Shown here: positions 1 to 8,612 of the stretch, one piece after another | Position numbering within the stretch: position 1 is the first letter of the stretch | How the letters are laid out: the number at the start of each line of letters is the position of its first letter | DNA from: Longimicrobiales bacterium | GTDB lineage: Bacteria; Gemmatimonadota; Gemmatimonadetes; Longimicrobiales; Gaopeijiaceae | Reading direction: 5' to 3' | DNA length: 64,000 nt | Assembly: GCA_028284495.1 (NCBI GenBank) | Contig: JANQRP010000031.1 | Location: 1-64,000 of the forward strand | Translations under genes and position numbers: made by a program | The notes under the pieces: model-generated | What the model was told of the DNA's origin: nothing | What the model saw: only the letters and a program-made list of their open reading frames with translations | Database searches by the model: none

Positions 1-2194
1 CGGCGGGGTCGCGGCGACGAACGTGGGCTTCGTGAACTCGACCTCGCTGACCGCGCTGACCCCCGGGAACTCGTCCGGAGCCGCGGACGTGGTGGTCACC
101 AACCCGGACACCCAGGCCGGCACGCTGGTGGACGGGTTCACGTACCTGCCCGGACCCGCGGTGACCTCGATCGCGCCGAACAGCGGGCCGACGGCGGGCG
201 GCACGGCGGTCACGATCACCGGCACCGGCTTCGTGTCCGGCGCGACGGTGACGATCGGAGGCGCGGCCGCAGCCAGCGTCACCTTCGTGAACGCGACGTC
301 GATCACCGCCACGACGCCGGCGGGCAGCGCGGGTGCGGCGGACGTCGTCGTGACCAACCCCGACGCGCAGACCAGCACGCTCACGGACGGGTTCACCTAC
401 CTGCCGCCGCCGACGGTGACGTCGATCAGCCCGAACACCGGTTCGACGACGGGCGGGACGGCGGTGACGATCACGGGGACGGCCTTCGTCGATGGCGCGA
501 CGGTGACGATCGGCGGTGCGGCCGCGACGGGCGTGAGCTTCGCCAACGCCACCTCGATCACCGCGACGACACCGGCGGGTACCACGGGCGCGGCGGACGT
601 GGTGGTGACCAACCCCGATACGCAGTCCGGCACGCTCACCAACGGGTTCACCTACGTGCCGCCGCCGACGGTGACGTCGGTCGCGCCCGACAGCGGACCG
701 ACCGCCGGCGGGACCTCGATCACGATCACCGGGACCAACTTCAGTGCGGTGCCGACCGTGACGATCGGCGGCGTTGCGGCGACCAGCGTCGGATTCTTCG
801 GCTCGACCTCGATCTCAGCGACGACGCCCGCCGGTGTCGCGGGGGCCGCGGACGTCGTCGTCACCAACCCGGACGGGCAGGACGGCACGCTGACGGACGG
901 GTTCACCTACGTGGCCCCAGCGCCGACCGTGACCTCGATCGCGCCGGACACCGGACCCACGGCGGGCGGAACGCCGGTGACCATCACCGGGACGGACTTC
1001 GTGGACGGCGCGTCGGTGACCATCGGGGGCGTGGCGGCGACGAGCGTCGCCTTCGTGAACGCCACGTCGATCACGGCCACCACGCCGGCGGGTGCCGCGG
1101 GTGCCGCGGACGTCGTGGTGACGAATCCGGACGCGCAGGACGGTACACTGACGGACGGATTCACCTACGTGCCGCCGCCGACGGTGACGTCGATCGCCCC
1201 GAACACTGGGCCGACCGCCGGCGGGACGTCGGTCACGATCACGGGCACCGGGTACGTGTCGGGAGCTTCGGTGACGATCGGCGGCGCGGCGGCGAGCGGT
1301 GTGGTGTTCAACAGCTCGACCTCGCTCAGCGCGACGACGCCTCCGGGCGCGGCCGGAGCCGTGGACGTGGTCGTGACGAATCCGGACGCACAGACCGGCA
1401 CGCTGACGGACGGGTTCACGTACGTGCCGCCGCCGACGGTGACGTCGATCGCCCCTGATACCGGGCCGACGGCGGGCGGCACATCGGTGACGATCACAGG
1501 CACCGGGTTCGTGTCCGGAGCTTCGGTGACGATCGGTGGTGCGGCGGCGAGTGGCGTGGTATTCAACAGCTCCACGTCCCTCACCGCGACCACTCCGGCC
1601 GGCGCGGCCGGCGCGGCGGACGTCGTGGTGACGAACCCGGACACGCAGACCGGCACGCTGACGGACGGATTCACGTACGTGCCGCCGCCGACGGTGACGT
1701 CGATCAGCCCCGACGTGGGGACGACGGCCGGCGGAACGTCGGTCACGATCACGGGCACGGGCTTCGTGGACAGCGCGACGGTCACAATCGGTGGCGCGGC
1801 CGCGACTGGCGTGACCTTCGTCGGCTCGACCTCGCTCACTGCAACCACTCCGGCCGGCGTGGCGGGTACGGTCGACGTGGTCGTCACGAACCCGGACACC
1901 CAAAGCGGGACGCTCGCGGGCGGGTTCACCTACGCCGTGCCGCCCACGGTGACGTCCATCACGCCGAGCACCGGACCCACGGCAGGCTTGACCCCCGTCA
2001 CCATCTCCGGGACCGGCTTCGAGCCGGGGGCCACCGTCTCGATCGGGGGCGTACCAGCGAGCGCGGTCGTGTGGGTCAACGCCACGACGATCACCGCCAC
2101 GACTCCGGCGGGCACAGCCGGCGCGGCGGATGTCGCGGTGACGAACCCCGTCGGGCTGACCGGGACGCTCGTCGGCGGCTTCACGTACAATTGA
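1..2194 (+). CDS. IPT/TIG-repeat surface protein (5' end outside window)
   Basis: The reading frame is open from the left edge, so the N-terminus lies outside the window. The visible 720-odd residues are the tail of one repeat plus eight full repeats of about 85 residues. Each has a VTS(I/V)xP start, a GG(T)xVTI(T/S)GT strand, an (A/S)VTIGG motif, an AT(T)PAG turn and an ADVVVTNP close, which is the IPT/TIG immunoglobulin-like fold found in bacterial surface and adhesion proteins. No catalytic domain is visible. The protein ends right after the last repeat, without an anchor or sorting domain. The stop TGA overlaps the ATG of the RCC1-repeat gene by one base, so the two are almost certainly co-translated. 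A role in the cell envelope or adhesion is inferred from the family. Confidence 0.85.
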   Translation, partial: GGVAATNVGFVNSTSLTALTPGNSSGAADVVVTNPDTQAGTLVDGFTYLPGPAVTSIAPNSGPTAGGTAVTITGTGFVSGATVTIGGAAAASVTFVNATSITATTPAGSAGAADVVVTNPDAQTSTLTDGFTYLPPPTVTSISPNTGSTTGGTAVTITGTAFVDGATVTIGGAAATGVSFANATSITATTPAGTTGAADVVVTNPDTQSGTLTNGFTYVPPPTVTSVAPDSGPTAGGTSITITGTNFSAVPTVTIGGVAATSVGFFGSTSISATTPAGVAGAADVVVTNPDGQDGTLTDGFTYVAPAPTVTSIAPDTGPTAGGTPVTITGTDFVDGASVTIGGVAATSVAFVNATSITATTPAGAAGAADVVVTNPDAQDGTLTDGFTYVPPPTVTSIAPNTGPTAGGTSVTITGTGYVSGASVTIGGAAASGVVFNSSTSLSATTPPGAAGAVDVVVTNPDAQTGTLTDGFTYVPPPTVTSIAPDTGPTAGGTSVTITGTGFVSGASVTIGGAAASGVVFNSSTSLTATTPAGAAGAADVVVTNPDTQTGTLTDGFTYVPPPTVTSISPDVGTTAGGTSVTITGTGFVDSATVTIGGAAATGVTFVGSTSLTATTPAGVAGTVDVVVTNPDTQSGTLAGGFTYAVPPTVTSITPSTGPTAGLTPVTISGTGFEPGATVSIGGVPASAVVWVNATTITATTPAGTAGAADVAVTNPVGLTGTLVGGFTYN
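155..2191 (+). repeat. Coding tandem repeat, about 255-bp period, eight units
   Basis: Units start with a near-constant CCGACGGTGAC-like string at 410, 665, 923, 1178, 1433 and 1688. The period is 255 bp, with one unit a codon longer. The units starting at 1178 and 1433 look most alike, both encoding the ASGVVFNSSTSL stretch, which suggests recent duplication or gene conversion. This is protein-repeat DNA and not a CRISPR array. Confidence 0.85.
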
Positions 2195-4173
2195 TGGCCG
2201 AGTCGCCCCACGGCGGTCGAAAGGACCCGCTGCCGGACGATTCCGAACCGCCTCGACTGATCACGTTCGACGACGGGCCGGGTGGCATGCGGGACTGGCT
2301 CACGCGAGCCGGTTCGCTCGTTGTCGGGCTGGGTCTGGCGGTCGTGCTCGGGGCAGCCACGCTGTGGGGTGTGCGCACGTACCTCGGATCCGGCGCCGAC
2401 GGGGCATCCGAGCCGGCCCCGTTCGCGGCGCCCCCCGCCGCGCTTCCGACGACGCCCGCCTCCACGCCGAACGTCACGCCGGCCGCGCGCTCGGTGCCGG
2501 ATCGCATCCCGACGGATCTCGAGGCGCCCGTCGGGACGACACTCGAACTGTCGATGGCTGCGAGAGACCCGTCCGGGATGCCCCTCCCGGATACCCTGGT
2601 CCGGTTCGTGGTCGAGAGCGGGACGGGCACGCTCCAGGCGGAGGAGGCACGCACCGACTCGCTCGGTATCGCGCGCGTCCTCGCGATACTCGCGTCGCGG
2701 CCCGAGAGGATGGTGGTGCTCGCGGAGGTCGTGGGCGCAGATCTCCCGTCCGTGCGGATCACCGTGACCGGGCTCGTCGGCGCCCCACAACGCATCGCAA
2801 AGGTCGGCGGCGACCAGCAGGTCACGGACGCGGGTGGGCTGCTCGAAGGTCTGGTGATCCGCGTAACCGACGGCGCGCAGAATCCGGTGCCCGGCGTCCA
2901 GGTGTTTTTCGAGCCGGCCGCGGACAATGGCCTGGTTGCGCCGTCTCGGGCCCGCACCGACACCATGGGCATGGCCACGGCCATCTGGCGCCTGGGGGCC
3001 GACGCCGGTGTACAGCGGCTGAGGGCGGAGGTGGCGGGCACGACGGTCCCGCCGGTCACCTTCACCGCGACCGCGCTCGGAGACACGACCGCTGTCGAGG
3101 CCACCGAGGCCGGTGAGGACCCGGTCGAAGCCCCGCTCCCCGAACCGGAGCCCGATCCGGTGGTGGTGGTGCGCCGGACGTTCGACGTCGGCGGGACGTT
3201 CGTCTGCAGTCTGGCGTCGGGACGCCCGGCCTGCCGCGGAGCCAACGACCGCGGTCAGCTGGCCGGAGGCGGCGGGGGCAGCGGCTTCGTGGGCCTCGCG
3301 GTGGGCGTTTCGCACGCGTGCGGCCTCGACGTCTCCGGCGCCGCCTCGTGCTGGGGCGCCAACGACGGGGGCCAGCTCGGCGACGGATCGCGTGGAGATC
3401 GGACGTCGCCGGTCAGGGTCGTGACGGACCTCGCGTTCTCGGTCGTCACCGCCGGCGCCGGCCACACCTGCGGTCTCGATTCGGATGGACACGCAGCCTG
3501 CTGGGGTCGGAACCTGAGCGGGCAGCTCGGCGACGGTACGCGAGAAGACCGGTCGGCGCCTACGCCCGTTTCGGGGGGGCGTTCATTCCGAAGCCTCGCG
3601 GCCGGGTGGGAGCACACCTGCGGGCTGGGCGCGGGCGGGGAGCTGGTCTGCTGGGGAAACAACGCGCAGGGCCAGGTCGGCGACGGCAGCACGACCAATC
3701 GGCTGACTCCCAGGCCCGTCGAGGGATCGTTCCAGTCGGTGGTGGCAGGAAGCCGTCACAGCTGCGGCATCAGCGGCCAGGAGGTCCTCTGCTGGGGCGA
3801 CAACAGCTTCGGGCAGCTCGGCGACGGGTCGACGGAATCGCGCACCCGACCGACGCCGGTCGTCGGTCTGCCGTCGGCGCCGAGGCGCCTCGCGGCCGGC
3901 GCCGTCCACACGTGTGCGCTTCTCGAGGACGGGGACGCATGGTGCTGGGGCCAGAACGTGCACGGCCAGCTCGGCGACGCGTCCACGGTGAACCGGGTGC
4001 GCCCCTCCGCCGTGGCGGGAGGCCGGAGCTTCTCGAGCCTCTTCGCGGGCGGTGCGCTCACCTGCGGCTTCACGACGGACGGAGCGCAGTACTGCTGGGG
4101 CCTCAACCAGACGGGTCAGCTCGGCGACGGAACCCGCGAGAACCGAGCGTCTCCGACCCGGGTCGGCGGCTAG
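2194..4173 (+). CDS. Membrane-anchored protein with Ig-like domains and RCC1 repeats
   Basis: 659 residues. The ATG at 2194 overlaps the upstream stop (TGATG). A short charged N-terminus is followed by one membrane segment at about residues 38-58 (SLVVGLGLAVVLG) and a Pro/Ala linker. Two Big-1-like Ig domains span about 110-320, each with a PLPDTLVRF or PVPGVQVFF strand. From about 330 to the end are seven RCC1-type repeats with the signature CGL...CWGxNxxGQLGDG. The repeats should form a beta-propeller displayed outside the inner membrane. RCC1 propellers in bacteria are usually taken as binding modules, and no ligand can be read from the sequence. It is co-translated with the IPT/TIG protein, suggesting one surface complex. 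Its stop overlaps that of the convergent TonB receptor. Confidence 0.85.
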   Translation: MAESPHGGRKDPLPDDSEPPRLITFDDGPGGMRDWLTRAGSLVVGLGLAVVLGAATLWGVRTYLGSGADGASEPAPFAAPPAALPTTPASTPNVTPAARSVPDRIPTDLEAPVGTTLELSMAARDPSGMPLPDTLVRFVVESGTGTLQAEEARTDSLGIARVLAILASRPERMVVLAEVVGADLPSVRITVTGLVGAPQRIAKVGGDQQVTDAGGLLEGLVIRVTDGAQNPVPGVQVFFEPAADNGLVAPSRARTDTMGMATAIWRLGADAGVQRLRAEVAGTTVPPVTFTATALGDTTAVEATEAGEDPVEAPLPEPEPDPVVVVRRTFDVGGTFVCSLASGRPACRGANDRGQLAGGGGGSGFVGLAVGVSHACGLDVSGAASCWGANDGGQLGDGSRGDRTSPVRVVTDLAFSVVTAGAGHTCGLDSDGHAACWGRNLSGQLGDGTREDRSAPTPVSGGRSFRSLAAGWEHTCGLGAGGELVCWGNNAQGQVGDGSTTNRLTPRPVEGSFQSVVAGSRHSCGISGQEVLCWGDNSFGQLGDGSTESRTRPTPVVGLPSAPRRLAAGAVHTCALLEDGDAWCWGQNVHGQLGDASTVNRVRPSAVAGGRSFSSLFAGGALTCGFTTDGAQYCWGLNQTGQLGDGTRENRASPTRVGG

Positions 4174-6281
4174 AACCCCAGGTCGCCGAGGCGCATCTGG
4201 ATCCGAATCGCGCGCGGCATGCCCGGCGACACGTACGCCGACGACCGGAGCTCGACGAAGCGGATGTCGAGAATGTTCACGACCTCCACGTCCAGGGTCC
4301 GGGCCGGCCCGAGCTGCCACGACGCTCCGAGGTTGAGGAGCGAGTATGCCTGCGTCTCGAGCCCCGGCTCCCCGATTGGAAGGTGCGGCCCGACGACGTC
4401 CCAGGACGCCCACGCGGCGAGGTCGGCGCGGAGTCCGATGTCCCCGCGGATGTGGGCACTGTAGTCGGCCACGCCCGGCACCCGAAGGTCCGGGGCCAGC
4501 GTGTCCGCACTAGTCTCGAGCGGGCTCCCCGAGAACACGTCGTGGGGATGGTCGTCGTGCGCGTCCACGTAGGGGGCGCTCAGCCGCGCGTGGTTCCATG
4601 TACCGCCGAACTCGACCCCGATGCGCTGCGAGAGCCGCGCGGCGATGTGGCCCTCCACCCCCTGCCGTACGCTGGACCCGGCGCCGGAGCTCCGCAGCGT
4701 GATCGGATCCTGAACCCGCTCGTTGTCCACATCCACCCGGAACAGGGCTACATCCAGCTCGACACGATCGAACGCGCGGGTCAGACCCACTTCGTGGCTC
4801 CAGGAGAGGTAGGGATCCCGCGTCGGGTCGCCGATGATGCCCACCGGGCTGCGGAAGCCCCGCGCGGACGACGCGCGCAGGGACAGTACGTCCGACAGCG
4901 CGTAGCGCAGTCCGAGCTTCGGACCCGGAACGACGTTGGTGGCGGAGACCTCCGTGGCATCCCCCGTCGGCTGGCCATTCACGACGCGGGGCGTGGACGC
5001 GTGCCGCACGACGTCGAGCCGGAGGCCCGCGTCTACGGCCAGCCGTTCTCCGAAGCTTCGGCGCCACCGGCCGTACACGGCGCCTGCGGCGTGTGTAGCA
5101 TCCAGCTCGATCTCAGGGTTGATCGGATCCCGCCGGAAGGTCGCGGCGTGCTCGTAGCCGACGTCGTCGAACCGGCCGGACACCCCGAGCGTCAGGTCAC
5201 CGCCGTCGCGGAGGCGGCCGTACTCGATCCGGGCTCCGGCACCCAGTCGGGAATCCCATTCACCCGACTGAACGACCGCGCCCGATGCGCCATCGTGGCT
5301 GTGCCCGGGGATGTGAAGGAAGAGCTCGTAGTCGGACGCCATACCCCAGCCGGTGACCTGCAGATTCTGGTCGTGCGAGAGCGGGAAGGACCACCGGCCG
5401 CTAAGGGTAGCTCGTCGCGACAGCCCCCCGTCTGAGGCGTCGACCGCCTGCTCAAGGCGTTCGTCGTTGAACTCCGGGATCGAGAGAAACCCGGGCGAAT
5501 TCCACTCGGTCGAGTAGAGCGAGAGACCGCCCTCGAGCCGGCCGGCACCCATCGAGCGCCAGCCTCGGAGCAGGGCGTTGCCCAGCCAGTAGTCGTCGTT
5601 CTCGCGCCATCCCTCGTTCCGACGTCCTTCGGCGGCGACGTAGAAGCCGTGCGAGTCGGTGCGACGGCCGGTGCTGATCCCCGCGCGCACGTCTCCCCAC
5701 TGGGAGCTGCCGAGGTACGCCTCGCCACCGTCGGCGTCGGCGCGGGTGAAGACCTCGACCGCTCCGGCCAGCGCAAAGTCGCCGTACAACGGGCTGCCGT
5801 TGCCCTTGATGACACGAAGCGAACTGACCGAGCCCGGCATGAGCACGTTCCAGTCGGCGTACCCCTCGACGTGGCCGTGCGCGGGGAGGTTGACGGGTAC
5901 GCCGTCGATCACGAGCAGCACGTCCGCCGAATGGTCGGCGGTGAAACCGCGCATCACGACGTTCGAGGCGAACCCCGGACCCTGACCCTGGTCATGGACC
6001 TCCACGCCTGCGACATCGCGCAGCATCAGGTACGGATCCGCGGCCTGGCTTCGGCGGACTCGCTCCGGATCCACCGTGACCGCCGTGACAGGCGGCGGGG
6101 CCGATCGTTCGCGTGCGACATTCACCTGAATCGGCTCGAGAAGCACCGGCGGACGCGTGAGGGTATCCGCGACGACGGTATCGGGTGGAGGGGCCTGCGC
6201 GGCCACGCCGGACGTCACGGTCGCGACAAGCGCGACGACCTCGAGCGCCGTACGCGACACCGTCCGCACGTCGATGCCCAT
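4170..6281 (-). CDS. TonB-dependent receptor of the MbnP/MbnH (copper) cluster
   Basis: 703 residues. Start ATG at 6281 has a GGAGG eight bases upstream and overlaps the stop of the di-heme enzyme gene by one base. A signal peptide ends near residue 30 (GVAAQA). A plug domain at about 50-190 includes VVMRGF, LLVIDGVPVN and LRVIKGNGSPLYGD. The rest is a beta-barrel ending in Phe, as TonB-dependent outer-membrane receptors do. His-containing stretches in the plug (PAHGHVEG) and in loops (HIPGHSHD, DAHDDHPHD) would suit a metal or metal chelate. The family fixes the role as energised uptake across the outer membrane. Copper as substrate is inferred from the MbnP-like and MbnH-like genes directly upstream. 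Confidence 0.85.
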   Translation of the reverse strand: MGIDVRTVSRTALEVVALVATVTSGVAAQAPPPDTVVADTLTRPPVLLEPIQVNVARERSAPPPVTAVTVDPERVRRSQAADPYLMLRDVAGVEVHDQGQGPGFASNVVMRGFTADHSADVLLVIDGVPVNLPAHGHVEGYADWNVLMPGSVSSLRVIKGNGSPLYGDFALAGAVEVFTRADADGGEAYLGSSQWGDVRAGISTGRRTDSHGFYVAAEGRRNEGWRENDDYWLGNALLRGWRSMGAGRLEGGLSLYSTEWNSPGFLSIPEFNDERLEQAVDASDGGLSRRATLSGRWSFPLSHDQNLQVTGWGMASDYELFLHIPGHSHDGASGAVVQSGEWDSRLGAGARIEYGRLRDGGDLTLGVSGRFDDVGYEHAATFRRDPINPEIELDATHAAGAVYGRWRRSFGERLAVDAGLRLDVVRHASTPRVVNGQPTGDATEVSATNVVPGPKLGLRYALSDVLSLRASSARGFRSPVGIIGDPTRDPYLSWSHEVGLTRAFDRVELDVALFRVDVDNERVQDPITLRSSGAGSSVRQGVEGHIAARLSQRIGVEFGGTWNHARLSAPYVDAHDDHPHDVFSGSPLETSADTLAPDLRVPGVADYSAHIRGDIGLRADLAAWASWDVVGPHLPIGEPGLETQAYSLLNLGASWQLGPARTLDVEVVNILDIRFVELRSSAYVSPGMPRAIRIQMRLGDLGF

Positions 6282-7522
6282 CAGTGACCTCCCGGACCGG
6301 TAGCCGAGCCGTGCGGCGTGGCAGAGACCGATCGTCGTGCGGGGGAACCGGTCGGCCACGGGTTCGAAAACGCCGGGTTCGCGATGAATGCGGAATCCGT
6401 GAGCGCGTGCATGTAGTCGAGCAACGCCTGGCGCTCCTGCACGTTCAGCGTGAAGCCCTTCACGAACCCGCTCTTGAACGGATTCGCGCTTCCCACACCC
6501 GCGTTCGCCCCCTCTGCGATCGTACGCCCGCCCGCGGCGTAGTGATCGATCACCTCGTCGAGCGTCGCAACGCTGCCGTCGTGCATGTACGGCGCCGTGA
6601 GCGCAACGTTTCGAAGCGACGGGGCCTTGAAGCGTCCCATGTCTTCGGCGCGTCCCGTAAACTCGTGAAGCCCCGTGTTGGGCCACGGGTAGCCGCCCTC
6701 GCCGTCGATGTTGTAGAGCCCCGTATTGTGGAACTCGATCTCCGGCGCGCTCTTGTTCGCGTGGTCGGACGTCCCGGTGAACATCAGTCCGCCGTGGCAG
6801 TGGAAGCACTCGAGGCGCTCGGAGAAGAAGAGCGCCTCACCCAGCTGAGCGGACTCGCTGAGCGCGTCCCGGTCGCCGCGTCGTCGGAGGTCCACCGGAC
6901 TCTCACCGGAGATGAGGGTTCGCTGGAAGGAAGCGATCGCGTCCGTCATCGTCGCGATCGAGAAGGGGTCGGTCGCTGCGGGGAAGGCGTCGGCGAAGAG
7001 TTTCAGGTACACCGGATCCTCGCGCAGCCGCTCCAGCAGCTCGTCCTCGCGACCCGACATGCCGAGCTCGACCGGCTCCTCGCCGAAGAGCGGGATCAGG
7101 GCCTGCTCGCTCAGGTTGTCGACCAGGGGGTTCGCCCAGTTGAGGACGGGCTGGTACGCGACGTTCGCGAGGCTCATCGAGTTCCGTGGGTGCACTTCGC
7201 CCGTCGATCCGGCCGGCCGAACGGCCGAAACCGAGAAGGCCTGCTCCTGCACATGACACGAGGCGCACGCCTGTGTCTCGTTGCCGGATAGCCGGACGTC
7301 GTGGAAGAGATGGCGCCCGAGTTCGACCTTCACCGACGACATCGGGTTGTCCGCCGGGACGCGGGGAAGGGGGAAGCCTTCGGGGAGGCCCCACTCGAAC
7401 CCGGTGTCGTCGATCGGGACGGACCCGTCCACGCCGAGGATCTCGTCCCCGCCGCATGCCGTGCCCGAGAGCGCCGCGCAGGCCAGTGCCAGGCCCGCGC
7501 GCAATGTGCGTGGTCGTGCCAT
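6281..7522 (-). CDS. MbnH-like di-heme cytochrome c peroxidase-family enzyme (MXAN_0977 family)
   Basis: 413 residues. ATG at 7522 is preceded by AAGGAGA. An export signal ends at C23 (SGTAC), so it may be a lipoprotein. Two c-type heme sites are visible: CASCH (C86, C89, H90) and CFHCH (C239, C242, H243). The later PYMHDGS motif (311-317) is typical of the MauG/CcpA superfamily. Members that pair with MbnP oxidise a tryptophan of MbnP to kynurenine, creating its copper site. That is known for the family and inferred here from the adjacent MbnP-like gene. It lies 101 bases downstream of the MbnP-like gene and overlaps the receptor gene, so the three form one transcription unit. A plain periplasmic peroxidase is the alternative. 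Confidence 0.88.
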   Translation of the reverse strand: MARPRTLRAGLALACAALSGTACGGDEILGVDGSVPIDDTGFEWGLPEGFPLPRVPADNPMSSVKVELGRHLFHDVRLSGNETQACASCHVQEQAFSVSAVRPAGSTGEVHPRNSMSLANVAYQPVLNWANPLVDNLSEQALIPLFGEEPVELGMSGREDELLERLREDPVYLKLFADAFPAATDPFSIATMTDAIASFQRTLISGESPVDLRRRGDRDALSESAQLGEALFFSERLECFHCHGGLMFTGTSDHANKSAPEIEFHNTGLYNIDGEGGYPWPNTGLHEFTGRAEDMGRFKAPSLRNVALTAPYMHDGSVATLDEVIDHYAAGGRTIAEGANAGVGSANPFKSGFVKGFTLNVQERQALLDYMHALTDSAFIANPAFSNPWPTGSPARRSVSATPHGSATGPGGH

Positions 7523-7623
7523 GATCGTTCGATCTCCTTCCGCGTCGCGTGGAGCTCGCGCCGGCAGGGGACCGAGCGCCCGAAGGCACCCGCCCCCTGC
7601 GCGGGCTCCGAGCCTGTCCCGCC

Positions 7624-8499
7624 TCAGCGGGCGCTGAAGAAGACCTGCCCCGCCGACACGCTGCCTTCGTAGTCGAGACCGAAGGCGTTCATGACGGGCG
7701 GGCAGTCGGGATCCCCCGGGAACGACATGCATCCGGGCGCTCCCGCGACGTTCACGGAGAGATCGGCGCCGTCGAGCAGCACCCCGTAGTCGGCCACGAC
7801 CGAGCCCGTCTCGGGATCCATGTCGAGGGTTACCTCGACGCGGTGCTCGTTGGCGCAGGCCGTCGGGATCTCGGTCGGGCCGCCCCCCGGCGTGCAACCG
7901 GTGCTGCCGAGGTGGACGTTCCACCCCGTAGGGCGCGCCGCCGACGTGTGATCGATCCGCGCGAACTTGTAGCCACCGTTCCACGACCAGAAGAGCGCCG
8001 ACAGATCGAGCGGTGCCGGTGCGGTGGTCTGGTCGATGTGGTTGAGCTCGAAGGGCACGCCCAGGGTGAACCGCACCGCCGTGTAGTCGCCGCCGTCGGC
8101 CGTACCGCGAACCGTGGTGTTGGTGGCTGCCGTCCCGTTCACGCAGGGCCCGGAGCCGTTCTCGAAGTCGAGAAGGGCGAGGTTCTCATGCTGCCACACA
8201 CCGTCCTGGTCGAGCTCGACCGACGTCTCGCCGCCGTCCTCGTCGATCAGGGTCACGTCGTGCACGTAGAAGCGGAAGTCGACCGGCGTGATCTCCGTGT
8301 TCGCGGAGCCGACGCCGGCATAGGACTGGCCGCAGGCGAAGGCGGCACCGTTCACCTCCGCGACGAACTCGAGCGCGAGGTCGATGGGTTCCGGCGGCGC
8401 AACAGGGTCGTCGCCGCACGCGGTCAAGAGGGCGGCGCCGAGCGCCAGGGACAGGATGGCGGCGGGCGCACGCAGGCGCCCGGAGTTCTCTGAGTACAT
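7624..8499 (-). CDS. MbnP-like copper-binding lipoprotein (four-Cys metallo-mystery pair family)
   Basis: 291 residues. ATG at 8499 begins a lipoprotein signal ending LLTAC (C28). The mature part has the hallmarks of the MbnP/MXAN_0976 family: the FRFYVHDV strand (75-82), GPC at 119, the WSWNGGYKF motif (171-179), and paired cysteines at C202/C215 and C257/C266. Further tryptophans are W102 and W193. In studied MbnP proteins the di-heme partner converts a Trp to kynurenine and the product binds copper in the periplasm. This chemistry is inferred here from the partner gene next door. Its location with a TonB receptor and a His/Cys-rich exported protein supports copper acquisition or storage. 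Confidence 0.88.
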   Translation of the reverse strand: MYSENSGRLRAPAAILSLALGAALLTACGDDPVAPPEPIDLALEFVAEVNGAAFACGQSYAGVGSANTEITPVDFRFYVHDVTLIDEDGGETSVELDQDGVWQHENLALLDFENGSGPCVNGTAATNTTVRGTADGGDYTAVRFTLGVPFELNHIDQTTAPAPLDLSALFWSWNGGYKFARIDHTSAARPTGWNVHLGSTGCTPGGGPTEIPTACANEHRVEVTLDMDPETGSVVADYGVLLDGADLSVNVAGAPGCMSFPGDPDCPPVMNAFGLDYEGSVSAGQVFFSAR

Positions 8500-8532
8500 G
8501 ACGATTCCCGATATCGAAGCGATTCGTTGATG

Positions 8533-8555
8533 CCCTGTGCGCCGAACGCGCAGGG
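8533..8555 (-). terminator. GC-rich hairpin downstream of the His/Cys-rich gene
   Basis: Positions 8533-8541 pair with 8547-8555 (nine pairs, one of them G-U) around a five-base loop that reads TTCGG on the minus strand. It sits between the stop of the His/Cys-rich gene and the MbnP-like start. There is no T tract, so it could attenuate or stabilise the message more than terminate it. Confidence 0.3.
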
Positions 8556-8612
8556 GCACCCGTCGAGGGCGCCACGGCGGCGCCCGCCGAAGGGTCTACG
8601 ACGGAAGTCGGA

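Noticed and set aside
397..1929. Repeated 84-85-residue frames on the minus strand through the IPT/TIG gene
   Set aside because: They are mirror products of the tandem repeat in very GC-rich DNA, with no ribosome sites and no independent domain pattern.
1..2194. Regular repeats that might suggest a CRISPR array
   Set aside because: The period is about 255 bp, there are no short spacers, and the whole stretch codes for Ig-like repeats.
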